From: Candidatus Nanopelagicaceae bacterium
GTDB lineage: Bacteria; Actinomycetota; Actinomycetes; Nanopelagicales; Nanopelagicaceae
Assembly (NCBI GenBank): GCA_023254845.1
Contig: JALRKE010000001.1
Location: forward strand, 1 to 48,941
DNA length: 48,941 nucleotides
Direction of reading: 5' to 3'
Shown piece by piece: positions 31,452-41,628 of the stretch. The notes under the pieces were generated by a model, which worked only from the letters and a program-made list of their open reading frames with translations, did no database searches and had not been told where the DNA came from. Position 1 is the stretch's first letter. The number at the start of each line of letters is the position of its first letter. The translations under genes were made by a program, and so were the position numbers.

Positions 31452-32470
31452 AACCGATAAACATAAGCGCTGAACGTGAATACCAAGTTCTTTTCACGGA
31501 ATCTTGGTCTGAACAAGTTCGCCCACTGGTTGGCGCGCGTCGATTCGTAATACTTACCCAAGCCTCACTACGCGATAGAGTCGTCGATGCGTTTCCCGAA
31601 GATTCCATTATCGTCACCGCCGATGGCGAGGAACAGAAATCTTTAACTAGCTTCACAACGCTTCTTGAGGAGTTTGCTAACCGTGGGCTAGACCGCAACT
31701 CGCTAATCATCGGAATAGGAGGGGGAGCGACTACTGATTTGGCTGGTTTCTTGGCTTCGACCTACATGCGGGGCATCGATTGGGTAGCGGTACCAACTTC
31801 GATCGCCGGAATGGTCGATGCTGCCATTGGCGGTAAGACTGGTGTAAATCTATCTTCTGGAAAGAATCTCGCCGGTGCGTTCTACTCACCGATTCAAGTC
31901 ATCATCGACCTAGATTGGCTATCGACGCTTCCCAGTCGGGAAGTTCGCGCCGGGTTAGCTGAGAGCGTGAAATGTGGCTTCATCTCCGATTTGAAGATTC
32001 TGGAACTTTTTCAAGATGGTCACGAGAAGAATCTCGCAGAGATAGTTCGTCGATCAGTTGCCGTTAAGGCCGATGTTGTTTCTAAGGACTTTAGAGAGAG
32101 TTTCCAACGAGAAATTCTCAACTATGGGCACACCTTGGGTCACGCAGTAGAGAGAGATTCGCGCTATCAACTCCGTCATGGCGAAGCCGTTTCGATCGGA
32201 ATGGTCTTTGCGGCTGAGTTGTCTCATCGCGTGTGTGGTCTGTCGAGGGATGTATTAGATCTCCATTACCAAATCCTAGAGAGATTGAACTTGCCCTGTA
32301 ATTACAAGAGAGATTCATGGGAGAACTTGCTTGACTTGATGCGTCGGGATAAGAAGCGCCGCGGTAACTCAATCAGATTCGTTTCACTCACGGGTATCGG
32401 TAAGACCGATAGAGTAGAAATGGAAGCAGCTGAGTTGAAAGATATATATGAAGCCACGGTGGGAAGGTAG
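31448..32470 (+). CDS. aroB: 3-dehydroquinate synthase
   Basis: IGIGGGATTDLAGFLASTYMRGI, VPTSIAGMVDAAIGGKTGVN, LNYGHTLGHA. Confidence 0.97.
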   Translation: MKPINISAEREYQVLFTESWSEQVRPLVGARRFVILTQASLRDRVVDAFPEDSIIVTADGEEQKSLTSFTTLLEEFANRGLDRNSLIIGIGGGATTDLAGFLASTYMRGIDWVAVPTSIAGMVDAAIGGKTGVNLSSGKNLAGAFYSPIQVIIDLDWLSTLPSREVRAGLAESVKCGFISDLKILELFQDGHEKNLAEIVRRSVAVKADVVSKDFRESFQREILNYGHTLGHAVERDSRYQLRHGEAVSIGMVFAAELSHRVCGLSRDVLDLHYQILERLNLPCNYKRDSWENLLDLMRRDKKRRGNSIRFVSLTGIGKTDRVEMEAAELKDIYEATVGR

Positions 32471-32473
32471 AAT
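32468..32473 (+). promoter_or_regulatory. Candidate -10 of leaderless aroQ, overlapping aroB stop codon (TAGAAT-N6-ATG)
   Basis: aroB TAG stop 32468-32470 forms the start of TAGAAT; tagcgc ATG 32480. Confidence 0.55.
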
Positions 32474-32479
32474 TAGCGC

Positions 32480-32923
32480 ATGCGAGTACTAGTAATCAAC
32501 GGTCCTAACCTAAAGAGACTGGACCTGCGCGAGAAGAGCGTTTACGGCAATTTTGATTACAAAACCTTGGAGAATTTCGTTACTGGCGCCGCTAAGGAAT
32601 TAGGAATTGAATCTGAGATTAGACAAACAGATGATGAAGCAGAGTTAATCGGTTGGCTCCATGAAGCTGCGGATAAGAAACTGCCTGTGATTATTAACCC
32701 AGCAGCATTTACTCATTATTCGTATGCAATTAGGGATGCAGTCTTAATGCTTAAAGCGCCAGTTATTGAAGTTCATATCTCCAATCCGCTCTCTCGAGAG
32801 GAGTTTCGCCACACTTCCGTAGTTTCTGGTGTGGTTAACGGAACCATCTCTGGATTTGGTTTGAATTCCTACCGGTTGGCACTTAGCGCTATGAAGAACC
32901 TACTCGTAGATTTAGCAAAATAG
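32480..32923 (+). CDS. aroQ: Type II 3-dehydroquinate dehydratase
   Basis: VLVINGPNLKRLDLREKSVYG, INPAAFTHYSYAIRDA, EVHISNPLSREEFRHTSV. Confidence 0.97.
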   Translation: MRVLVINGPNLKRLDLREKSVYGNFDYKTLENFVTGAAKELGIESEIRQTDDEAELIGWLHEAADKKLPVIINPAAFTHYSYAIRDAVLMLKAPVIEVHISNPLSREEFRHTSVVSGVVNGTISGFGLNSYRLALSAMKNLLVDLAK

Positions 32924-32947
32924 CAGGCAACAGGTACCCTCCGCATC

Positions 32948-33508
32948 ATGGCAACCACAAACGATTTGAAGAACGGAATGACCCTAGATATTGAAGGTCA
33001 ACTCTGGAATGTAGTCGAATTTCAACATGTTAAGCCGGGAAAAGGTCCCGCCTTTGTTAGAACGAAGCTGAAAAACGTTCTCTCTGGCAAAGTTGTTGAA
33101 CGGACATTTAACGCTGGAGTGAAGGTAGATGTTGCCATTCTGGAAAAGCGTGAGATGCAGTTCCTCTATAAAGACAATGCCGGCTATGTCTTCATGGATT
33201 CCACCACTTTTGATCAAATGACTATTCCGGAAGAGACTGTGACGGAAGCGGCGAGATATCTTCTTGAGAATATGGAAGTGATTGTTGCTATTCACGAGGG
33301 AAATCCGCTCTACATTGAGCTTCCTCCATCTGTTGCGTTGCGGGTTACTTACACCGAACCTGGTCTTCAAGGCGATCGTTCGTCAGCTGGATCAAAGCCA
33401 GCGACCGTCGAAACGGGGATTACAGTTCAAGTGCCGCTCTTCATTAAGCAGGATGAGATGATTCTTATCGATACCCGCTCAGGTGATTACCTCGGTCGAG
33501 CAAATTAA
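32948..33508 (+). CDS. efp: Translation elongation factor P
   Basis: [58 protein letters not shown]. Confidence 0.98.
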   Translation: MATTNDLKNGMTLDIEGQLWNVVEFQHVKPGKGPAFVRTKLKNVLSGKVVERTFNAGVKVDVAILEKREMQFLYKDNAGYVFMDSTTFDQMTIPEETVTEAARYLLENMEVIVAIHEGNPLYIELPPSVALRVTYTEPGLQGDRSSAGSKPATVETGITVQVPLFIKQDEMILIDTRSGDYLGRAN

Positions 33509-33919
33509 GTGAGCGCCCGCTCGAAAGCGCGAAAAGCTGCGCTGGATTTTCTCTATGAAGGAGATATCCGACGGAAAACAGCCGTATCGCTCTTGGAGAT
33601 TAGAAAAGCGGAGCTGGATTACCTAATTCGAGATTACACAGAGCTTCTTGTTAATGGCGTGGAGAGTAAACGGAGCCGTATTGATGAGATTATTTCGATG
33701 CGAGCAAAAGATTGGGATCTAGATCGTATGCCTGTCGTCGATAGAAATATCCTCAGAGTTGGTGCATTTGAATTGCTTTGGGGGGAGCAAATACCCGAAG
33801 AGGTCGCGATTTCAGAATCAGTTGAACTAGCCAAAACGCTCTCAACTGAAGACTCAGCGACGTATATCAATGGTGTTTTAGCGGCTATTCGGGAGATAAA
33901 GAAGGACCTATCCCTTTAG
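33509..33919 (+). CDS. nusB: Transcription antitermination factor NusB
   Basis: ARSKARKAALDFLYEGD, DRNILRVGAFELLW, SVELAKTLSTEDSATYINGVL. Confidence 0.94.
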   Translation: MSARSKARKAALDFLYEGDIRRKTAVSLLEIRKAELDYLIRDYTELLVNGVESKRSRIDEIISMRAKDWDLDRMPVVDRNILRVGAFELLWGEQIPEEVAISESVELAKTLSTEDSATYINGVLAAIREIKKDLSL

Positions 33920-34387
33920 GCGGTCGCTTTGGAGCAATAGTTCTCTAAGACGAAGAGCGCCAATTAGTTCAGCTCTAGTCATATCGGACAAGAATTGAAG
34001 ATTTTCTAAGTCCTGTTTTCTGATGCTTAGAACCTCGCCATTTAAATCGCCACGCATGCTTGTAATTCGCCCCGCCAATCGAGAGATAGTCCTACTTAGG
34101 TCATCTGGAAGATTTCGAGCCAGCGCCAGTTTCTTAAGGTCCAGGATGGTGCGAAAATCCTCATTCTCGTTACGCACAGCTCCGAGTTCGGATAGGTCTG
34201 CGCCGTAGAAATCACAGAGCTCCACGGCGCGCATCAAGCTGAGATGACGTGTGCCTCTCTCGTAGGAGCCGACCACGACCGCTTTCCATTTTCCGCGGCT
34301 CTTGATCTCGACTTGTCGGAGGGTCAGTCCAGCAGCTACGCGAATTGCTCGTAACCGGGCAAGTGAACGTTTGTAATTGGAATCCAT
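33908..34387 (-). CDS. bldD: BldD-family transcriptional regulator (XRE-type HTH plus c-di-GMP-binding CTD)
   Basis: HTH RAIRVAAGLTLRQVEIKSRGKWKAVVVGSYERGTRHLSLMRAVELCDFYGADLSEL; C-terminal RGDLNGEVLSIRKQD; location between nusB and pyrR. Start refined to ATG at 34387. Confidence 0.88.
   Translation of the reverse strand: MDSNYKRSLARLRAIRVAAGLTLRQVEIKSRGKWKAVVVGSYERGTRHLSLMRAVELCDFYGADLSELGAVRNENEDFRTILDLKKLALARNLPDDLSRTISRLAGRITSMRGDLNGEVLSIRKQDLENLQFLSDMTRAELIGALRLRELLLQSDRLKG
34010..34054 (-). other. RXD-X8-RXXD cyclic-di-GMP-binding signature within the BldD-like CDS
   Basis: Encoded peptide RGD-LNGEVLSI-RKQD fits the motif exactly. Confidence 0.8.
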
Positions 34388-34483
34388 TTCGCTCCGCTCA
34401 AGAATCTGATTGCTCTTAAGGAAGCGAGGGTAGGAGTGTTTGGCGCGCTGATATTGCGTTATACACAAGAGGACCTCATGCGC

Positions 34484-34489
34484 TAGCAT
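34484..34489 (+). promoter_or_regulatory. Candidate -10 element (TAGCAT) of the pyr operon
   Basis: TAGCAT, with predicted +1 at about 34496, immediately before the PyrR hairpin. Confidence 0.5.
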
Positions 34490-34496
34490 TCGTCAA

Positions 34497-34529
34497 CCTT
34501 TAAGAGGCCGTCCAGAGAGGCGGAAAAGG
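34497..34529 (+). promoter_or_regulatory. PyrR-binding RNA loop in the pyrR leader (translational control element)
   Basis: CCTTTAAGAGGCCGTCCAGAGAGGCGGAAAAGG: outer CCTTT/AAAGG stem, conserved GTCCAGAGAGGC core, directly upstream of pyrR ATG 34537; the 3' arm overlaps the Shine-Dalgarno AAGGA. Confidence 0.85.
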
Positions 34530-34536
34530 AAGTGTT

Positions 34537-35067
34537 ATGTCTATTGTTTTAGATCAGGCTGAGATAGCCCGGGCGCTTAAGCGAATTGCCCACGAGATCA
34601 TCGAACGAAATAAAGGCGTCTCAAATCTAGTAATCATCGGAATTCCCACCCGAGGCTCATTTCTCGCCGCTCGATTAACAAAAATCCTCAGTTCGCTTGA
34701 GGGAGTTGAAATCAACTCAGGATACCTAGATACAACAATGTATCGAGATGACTTAAGGAACTCCGCGCCTCGCTCTCTGGGAAGAACGGAAATCCCACTG
34801 AGCGGTGTTCATGATCGCGATGTGGTCCTAGTGGATGACGTACTTTTCTCTGGCCGCACGATTAGAGCAGCTCTCGATGCGCTGTCCGAACATGGACGGC
34901 CTAAGACTGTACAACTAGCAGTACTAATTGATCGAGGTCACCGTGAGTTACCGATAAGAGCTGATTACGTAGGTAAGAATCTGCCTACAAATCGAAATGA
35001 GCGAGTACAAGTTTGCCTTTCTGAGATAGACGATCTCGACCAGGTGAAGATCGAAGGTCGAGCATGA
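34537..35067 (+). CDS. pyrR: PyrR bifunctional regulator / uracil phosphoribosyltransferase
   Basis: PRPP motif [31 protein letters not shown]. Confidence 0.97.
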   Translation: MSIVLDQAEIARALKRIAHEIIERNKGVSNLVIIGIPTRGSFLAARLTKILSSLEGVEINSGYLDTTMYRDDLRNSAPRSLGRTEIPLSGVHDRDVVLVDDVLFSGRTIRAALDALSEHGRPKTVQLAVLIDRGHRELPIRADYVGKNLPTNRNERVQVCLSEIDDLDQVKIEGRA

Positions 35068-35993
35068 ATAGACATCTTCTCTCCATCGCAGATTTAAGCA
35101 AGGAAGAAGCTGTAAACCTCCTTGATACTGCCGCTGAGCTTGCGCGAGTTACTGAGACGCCGGTCAAGAAGTTACCCACCTTGAGAGGGCGCACAATTGT
35201 TAACCTCTTTTTTGAGGACTCTACGAGAACTCGTATTTCATTTGAGGCTGCCGCGAAGCGTCTATCGGCCGATGTCATTAACTTCTCCGCTAAGGGTTCC
35301 TCACTTAGTAAAGGGGAGAGCCTCAAGGACACCGCTCTCACGCTGCAAGCTATGGGAGCTGACGGTGTTGTGATTCGCCATCCAGCTTCTGGGGCTGCTC
35401 ATCGGCTTGCCTCACAAAAATGGATGAGCGGCTGCGTCATAAATGCTGGAGACGGTACTCATGAACATCCGACTCAGGCGTTATTGGATGCATTTACAAT
35501 AAGAGAGAACCTTAAGGAGCCATCGGGTGACTTAGCGGGATTAAACGTAGCCATAGTAGGAGATGTTTTACATAGCCGGGTTGCTCGTAGCAATGTTCTC
35601 CTGCTTCAAAAACTTGGGGCCATCGTGACACTGATTGCTCCACCAACCTTGCTGCCAGTCGCAGTAAATACCTGGGGATGTAACGTCAAATATGATTTTG
35701 ATTCTGATCTCAATAGTTTTGACGTTGTAATGATGTTACGTGTACAACGGGAGCGAATGGAAGATGCATTCTTTCCCAGCGAGCGTGAGTATGCCCGCAG
35801 ATATGGCTTGAATGCCGCACGTTTGTCGCTATTGAATTCTCGCTGCATAGTTATGCATCCAGGACCTATGAATCGTGGTTTGGAAATCTCGGCAGACTCT
35901 GCCGACAGTGATAAATCTGTAATCGTTGATCAAGTAAAGAATGGCGTAGCGGTACGAATGGCCGCCTTGTATCTACTTCTCGGGGGCGAGTGA
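35064..35993 (+). CDS. pyrB: Aspartate carbamoyltransferase catalytic subunit
   Basis: [42 protein letters not shown]. Confidence 0.98.
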   Translation: MNRHLLSIADLSKEEAVNLLDTAAELARVTETPVKKLPTLRGRTIVNLFFEDSTRTRISFEAAAKRLSADVINFSAKGSSLSKGESLKDTALTLQAMGADGVVIRHPASGAAHRLASQKWMSGCVINAGDGTHEHPTQALLDAFTIRENLKEPSGDLAGLNVAIVGDVLHSRVARSNVLLLQKLGAIVTLIAPPTLLPVAVNTWGCNVKYDFDSDLNSFDVVMMLRVQRERMEDAFFPSEREYARRYGLNAARLSLLNSRCIVMHPGPMNRGLEISADSADSDKSVIVDQVKNGVAVRMAALYLLLGGE

Positions 35994-35994
35994 G

Positions 35995-37263
35995 ATGTCT
36001 ATAAACTACTTACTGAAAAATCTTAAAGATGCGTCGGGAAAGCGGATAGAATTAGCGATATCGAATGGCCGATTCGTAGAAGTTAAAGATGCCGCACCAG
36101 ATTCAGAAATCATCGATGGTAAAGGCTTGACTGCAATACCAGGGTTGGTAGACCTCCACACGCATCTACGCGAACCTGGAAAAGAAGATGCCGAGACTGT
36201 GCTCTCCGGATCGAAGGCCGCGGCAGCGGGTGGATTCACGGCAATTTCAGCGATGCCCAATACCAATCCAATCGCCGATACAGCTGGAGTTGTAGAGCAA
36301 GTCTTCCGTCTTGGTATTTCGCATGGCATTTGCGATGTTTTCCCAATCGGTGCTGTCACATTAGGACAGCAGGGCAAAATCCTCTCTGAGATGGGTGCAA
36401 TGCGTTCATCAGAAGCAAAAGTGCGGATATTTAGCGATGATGGTCATTGCGTTTGGGATTCACTCGTTATGCGACGAGCTCTTGAGTACGTGAAAGCTTT
36501 TGATGGAGTGATTGCACAGCACGCGCAAGATCCGCGCTTAACTCATGGTTCCCAAATGAATGAGGGGGAAGTTTCAGCTGCACTCGGTTTGAAGGGGTGG
36601 CCAGCTGCCGCTGAAGAATCTATCATCGCTCGAGACTTGCTCTTGAATGAACATGTCGGAAGTCGCTTGCATATCTGCCATCTCACAACAATTGGTGGCG
36701 TTGAGCTTATTCGTTGGGCAAAAAAGCGTGGAATACAAGTCACCGCCGAAGTAACTCCGCATCATCTTCTATTGACCGATGAATTAGCGCGCTCCTACGA
36801 TCCTTTATATAAAGTTAATCCACCACTTCGCACTGAGCGTGATGTAATGGCGCTACGTGAGGGTGTAGTCGATGGAACGATTGATGTAATTGCTACCGAT
36901 CACGCACCCCATCCTGCAGAAGATAAGGATTGCGAATGGGCAGCAGCTGCTTTTGGAATGATCGGGTTGGAAACCGCACTTTCAGTCTCATATAAGGCGC
37001 TAGTCGAATCCGGGCTGATGAGGTTTGAAGATCTAGTTGAGCGGATGTCCGGGGCTCCAGCTCGAATTGGACGATATGAGGGGCATGGATCCCTTGCGAT
37101 AGGTAATGAAGCGAATTTCACACTTGTAGATACCGCTACTAACTGGCGGGTCGAGACCCCTGAGATTCGCTCAAAGAGTAAGAATTCGCCCTACCTCGGA
37201 TTGGAACTGCCAGTCACGGTAAGACATACCTATTTGCGCGGCAAGGAGGTCTTCTCGCAATGA
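35995..37263 (+). CDS. pyrC: Dihydroorotase
   Basis: PGLVDLHTHLREPGKEDAET, ATDHAPHPAEDK. Confidence 0.97.
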   Translation: MSINYLLKNLKDASGKRIELAISNGRFVEVKDAAPDSEIIDGKGLTAIPGLVDLHTHLREPGKEDAETVLSGSKAAAAGGFTAISAMPNTNPIADTAGVVEQVFRLGISHGICDVFPIGAVTLGQQGKILSEMGAMRSSEAKVRIFSDDGHCVWDSLVMRRALEYVKAFDGVIAQHAQDPRLTHGSQMNEGEVSAALGLKGWPAAAEESIIARDLLLNEHVGSRLHICHLTTIGGVELIRWAKKRGIQVTAEVTPHHLLLTDELARSYDPLYKVNPPLRTERDVMALREGVVDGTIDVIATDHAPHPAEDKDCEWAAAAFGMIGLETALSVSYKALVESGLMRFEDLVERMSGAPARIGRYEGHGSLAIGNEANFTLVDTATNWRVETPEIRSKSKNSPYLGLELPVTVRHTYLRGKEVFSQ

Positions 37264-38387
37264 TGGTTAACGCTTCATCGGGATATCTCGTCTTAGATGA
37301 CGGCACCATCTTTGAGGGCGAAGCTTGGGGCGCAACCGGGGAAGCGTTTGGTGAGATTGTCTTCACCACCGGAATGACCGGCTATCAAGAGACGCTCACA
37401 GATCCCTCCTACTTTAACCAGGTAGTTGTAATGACCGCGCCACATATTGGCAATACCGGCATGAACAAGAGCGATGAAGAATCAAGAAGAATTTGGGTAA
37501 GCGCTTTCGTTGTAAGAGATCCCTCACCGCTCGTCTCTAATTGGCGTTCGGAAAGATCTTTGGAGGATGAATTAAACAAGTATGGCGTCGTTGGATTATC
37601 TGGCGTTGATACCCGTGCCATAACGCTACATATTCGAGAACGCGGTGCAATGCGTGTTGGCATCTTTACCAAGGGAAATCTAACCCGCGAGGAGATGGTG
37701 ACTCGCGTTCGAAATACTCCACAAATGGCCGGTTCATATCTTGCAGATTCGGTTTCGATACAAAAAAGCGAGGTCATACCGGCGGAAATTGGGAGAGATT
37801 TCCGCATTGCAGCCCTAGATCTCGGTATCAAATCAGCAACACCTCGAAATTTTGCCAAGCGCGGTGTTGAAACTGTTTTGCTTCCAGTCAATACCGATGT
37901 CAGCGAGATCGAACGTGGTGGGTTCGATGGCGTTTTCTTATCTAATGGTCCTGGCGATCCATCGAGGATGAATGATGTCGTCGCAAATGTGAGAAGCGTG
38001 CTAGATGCTGAAATCCCCATATTTGGCATCTGCTTTGGCCACCAAATTCTAGGTAGAGCCCTTGGTTTTGATACCTACAAGTTGCGTTTTGGACATCGTG
38101 GGATCAATCAACCCGTTTTGAACCGCTTGAAGGATCGGGTAGAGATAACCGCGCACAATCACGGGTTCGCCGTGGAGGCGCCCACCGAAGGGGAGTTCTC
38201 AACTGTTTATGGTCCGGGAGTTGTTTCACACATCTCCTTAAACGATGGTGTAGTAGAAGGCTTAAAACTTTTGGATCGACCAGCATTTTCGGTGCAATAC
38301 CATCCCGAAGCAGCGGGCGGACCTCATGATGCAAATTATCTTTTTGATGAATTCGTGAAGATGTTAGGCCAATATGCCAAGAGATAA
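37260..38387 (+). CDS. carA: Carbamoyl-phosphate synthase small (glutaminase) subunit
   Basis: [47 protein letters not shown]. Confidence 0.98.
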   Translation: MMVNASSGYLVLDDGTIFEGEAWGATGEAFGEIVFTTGMTGYQETLTDPSYFNQVVVMTAPHIGNTGMNKSDEESRRIWVSAFVVRDPSPLVSNWRSERSLEDELNKYGVVGLSGVDTRAITLHIRERGAMRVGIFTKGNLTREEMVTRVRNTPQMAGSYLADSVSIQKSEVIPAEIGRDFRIAALDLGIKSATPRNFAKRGVETVLLPVNTDVSEIERGGFDGVFLSNGPGDPSRMNDVVANVRSVLDAEIPIFGICFGHQILGRALGFDTYKLRFGHRGINQPVLNRLKDRVEITAHNHGFAVEAPTEGEFSTVYGPGVVSHISLNDGVVEGLKLLDRPAFSVQYHPEAAGGPHDANYLFDEFVKMLGQYAKR

Positions 38388-41300
38388 TTCAATCAAGAGT
38401 GTTTTGGTGATAGGTAGCGGACCAATCGTTATCGGCCAAGCCTGCGAGTTTGATTACTCTGGCACTCAGGCCTGTCGCGTTTTGCGAGCCGAGGGAGTGC
38501 GTGTAGTTCTTGTGAATAGTAATCCAGCAACAATAATGACCGACCCAGAATTCGCTGACGCAACCTATGTCGAACCAATAACGCCTGAGTATCTGGAATC
38601 GATAATCGCTAAAGAGCGACCAGACGCCATTTTGGCAACCCTTGGTGGTCAAACCGCGCTAAATGCCGCGATGAAATTAGATGAACTCGGGATTCTGGCG
38701 AAATATCAAGTCCGTTTAATCGGCGCTGATATACCCGCTATAAAACGGGGCGAGAATCGCGAGGAGTTCCGAACAATTGTTGAAAAGGTTGGTGGCGAAT
38801 CAGCACGATCGGTGATCTGTCACAAGATCGAAGAGTGTCTTGAGGCTGCCAGGACGTTGAATTATCCAGTCGTTGTCCGACCTTCTTTCACTATGGGTGG
38901 TCTCGGCAGCGGTATTGCCTTCGACGAAGCGGAATTACTACTTATCGCCGGCGCTGGTCTCCAGTACAGCCCGGTCACTGAAGTTCTTTTGGAAGAGTCG
39001 ATTATTGGTTGGAAAGAGTATGAACTTGAAGTGATGCGCGATCATAAAGATAACGTGGTCATTGTCTGCAGCATTGAGAATGTCGATCCGATGGGAGTTC
39101 ATACGGGAGATTCGATAACTGTTGCACCTGCGCTCACGCTTACCGATGTGGAGTTTCAGAAACTGCGGGATTTAGCAATCTCGATCATTCGCGAAGTTGG
39201 CGTAGCCACAGGCGGTTGCAATATTCAATTTGCAGTAAACCCGCGAGACGGACGAATAGTCGTGATCGAGATGAATCCCCGAGTCTCACGGAGTAGCGCT
39301 CTCGCTTCCAAAGCAACCGGATTTCCAATCGCCAAAATTGCGACAAAGCTTGCCATTGGCTATTCCCTAGAGGAGATTCCTAACGATATAACGGAGAAAA
39401 CGCCCGCATCCTTTGAACCAACGCTGGATTACATTGTCGTGAAAATTCCACGATTCGCCTTTGAAAAATTTCCGGAGGCCGATCAACGGCTAACTACGAC
39501 GATGAAGAGCGTGGGCGAAGCAATGGCGATGGGCAGATCCTTTCCGGAAGCACTTCAAAAAGCGCTTCGCTCATTAGAAAAAAAGGGTTCAGAATTTGAT
39601 TGGAATTTCACGAGATCGAAAGAGGACTTATTGGAATCTATGAGGATTCCAACAGAATTTAGGTTACAAGAAGTTCAACAAGGCTTGGCGCTCGGGGCGT
39701 CAATAGCGGATGTTCACAAAGCCACCGGAATAGATCCATGGTTTCTTGCTCAAATCCAACTCATTAATCAACTCGCGGAAGAGCTGAAAGGTTGCGCTGA
39801 TCTGAACCAGGAGATTCTCCGTCGAGCCAAAAGAATGGGATTCTCCGATCGCCAAATTGGACGACTGCGCGGGATCGATGAAAGCGAAGTAAGAGCGCTA
39901 CGTTGGCGCAATTTGATTCGACCTGTTTATAAAACTGTAGATACTTGCGCTGGAGAATTCGAGGCGTTTACGCCTTACCACTATTCCTCATATGACTTAA
40001 CCAGTGAGATTAAACCCAGAACAAAACCGGCGATCATAATTCTGGGAAGTGGACCTAACCGGATAGGACAAGGTATCGAGTTTGATTATTCATGCGTACA
40101 TGCCTGCTTTGCGCTTAGTGAAGCAGGTTATGAAACCATCATGATTAACTGTAATCCCGAAACGGTATCTACCGACTATGACACTTCTGATCGCCTCTAT
40201 TTTGAACCGCTTACCTTGGAAGATGTTCTAGAGGTGTTTCACGCCGAGGTTGCAGCCGGGCCGGTACTAGGAGTTATCACTCAACTCGGTGGACAGACTC
40301 CTCTTGGTTTAGCAGCCGGTCTAGCCAAGGAGGGCGTGCCGATAATTGGAACTTCGGTAGCTGCGATTCATAAGGCTGAAGATCGCGGCGAATTTGGTCA
40401 GGTTCTAAAGGAAACTGGATTAAACGCTCCAGCTTTTGGTACGGCCTTCTCATATATCGAGGCAAAGCAGGTCGCAAATGACATTGGTTATCCCGTACTT
40501 GTTCGCCCTTCATTTGTTCTTGGTGGTCGAGGTATGGAAATAGTCTATGACGAGGAATCGCTGCAAGGTTTTATTGAGAGAGCTACTGAGATAAATCCAG
40601 AGCATCCCGTTCTAATAGATAGATTTCTGGATAACGCGATAGAGATTGATGTCGATGCGCTATTTGACGGGAAAACTGTTTATTTAGCAGGAATAATGGA
40701 GCACATCGAGGAAGCCGGAGTTCACTCAGGCGATTCCGCCTGTGTAATTCCGCCACAATCCATTTCAGAATCAATGACTATGGAGATTTTTGCAACTACC
40801 GAAAAACTCGCTCGAGCGATTGATGTAAGAGGGCTGCTCAATGTTCAATATGCAATAAGTGAAGGTAAGTTATTTGTAATCGAAGCTAACCCGAGAGCTT
40901 CCCGAACAGTTCCTTATGTAAGTAAGGCGACGGGCGTTTCGCTCGCAAAGGCTGCCGCTTTGATTGCCTCCGGCAAGAGTATTGCTGAGTTGCGCGAACT
41001 AGAGATCTTGCCGAGAGCCTCTATTGGAACCAGTTATGGAATAGCGGTAAAGGAAGCGGTTCTTCCTTGGAATAGATTCCGTCGTACCGATGGGAAGAAC
41101 GTGGATTCGACTCTGGGACCAGAAATGAAATCAACAGGTGAGGTAATGGGAATCGCGCCAGATTTTGGGAGCGCTTTTGCAAAATCACAGATGGCGGCAT
41201 TTGGGGCGCTACCTAAAAGCGGGAGCGTCTTTATCTCGCTGGCGGATAGAGACAAGACACAAGCAGTTGAGTCGGCCCGATCACTGCACGAACTAGGTTT

Positions 41301-41628
41301 CAAGCTCTATGCAACAGCCGGAACTCAGTCCATCTTGGCTAGCGAAGGTATTGAAACTGAATTAGTCATGAAGCACTCTGAGAAAACCGGCATAGAAAAC
41401 AAGTCAGCGGTTGATCTAATCGAAAGTGGCGAAATCAATCTAGTGATAAATACTCCATTTGGGCGCGATTCAAAGAAAGATGGTTGGTTTATTAGGAGTT
41501 CTGCGGTCGCAAGAGGTATCGCATGTATCACGACAATTCCAGGTCTCAAAGCGGCAGTCTCAGGAATCAAGTCGTTAAGAAATGGCCCCATCTCCACTAA
41601 GTCGCTCCAAGATTGGACCCGGAAATGA
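38374..41628 (+). CDS. carB: Carbamoyl-phosphate synthase large subunit
   Basis: Two ATP-grasp halves ([49 protein letters not shown]); MGS-like C-terminus; 1084 aa. Confidence 0.99.
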   Translation: MPRDNSIKSVLVIGSGPIVIGQACEFDYSGTQACRVLRAEGVRVVLVNSNPATIMTDPEFADATYVEPITPEYLESIIAKERPDAILATLGGQTALNAAMKLDELGILAKYQVRLIGADIPAIKRGENREEFRTIVEKVGGESARSVICHKIEECLEAARTLNYPVVVRPSFTMGGLGSGIAFDEAELLLIAGAGLQYSPVTEVLLEESIIGWKEYELEVMRDHKDNVVIVCSIENVDPMGVHTGDSITVAPALTLTDVEFQKLRDLAISIIREVGVATGGCNIQFAVNPRDGRIVVIEMNPRVSRSSALASKATGFPIAKIATKLAIGYSLEEIPNDITEKTPASFEPTLDYIVVKIPRFAFEKFPEADQRLTTTMKSVGEAMAMGRSFPEALQKALRSLEKKGSEFDWNFTRSKEDLLESMRIPTEFRLQEVQQGLALGASIADVHKATGIDPWFLAQIQLINQLAEELKGCADLNQEILRRAKRMGFSDRQIGRLRGIDESEVRALRWRNLIRPVYKTVDTCAGEFEAFTPYHYSSYDLTSEIKPRTKPAIIILGSGPNRIGQGIEFDYSCVHACFALSEAGYETIMINCNPETVSTDYDTSDRLYFEPLTLEDVLEVFHAEVAAGPVLGVITQLGGQTPLGLAAGLAKEGVPIIGTSVAAIHKAEDRGEFGQVLKETGLNAPAFGTAFSYIEAKQVANDIGYPVLVRPSFVLGGRGMEIVYDEESLQGFIERATEINPEHPVLIDRFLDNAIEIDVDALFDGKTVYLAGIMEHIEEAGVHSGDSACVIPPQSISESMTMEIFATTEKLARAIDVRGLLNVQYAISEGKLFVIEANPRASRTVPYVSKATGVSLAKAAALIASGKSIAELRELEILPRASIGTSYGIAVKEAVLPWNRFRRTDGKNVDSTLGPEMKSTGEVMGIAPDFGSAFAKSQMAAFGALPKSGSVFISLADRDKTQAVESARSLHELGFKLYATAGTQSILASEGIETELVMKHSEKTGIENKSAVDLIESGEINLVINTPFGRDSKKDGWFIRSSAVARGIACITTIPGLKAAVSGIKSLRNGPISTKSLQDWTRK

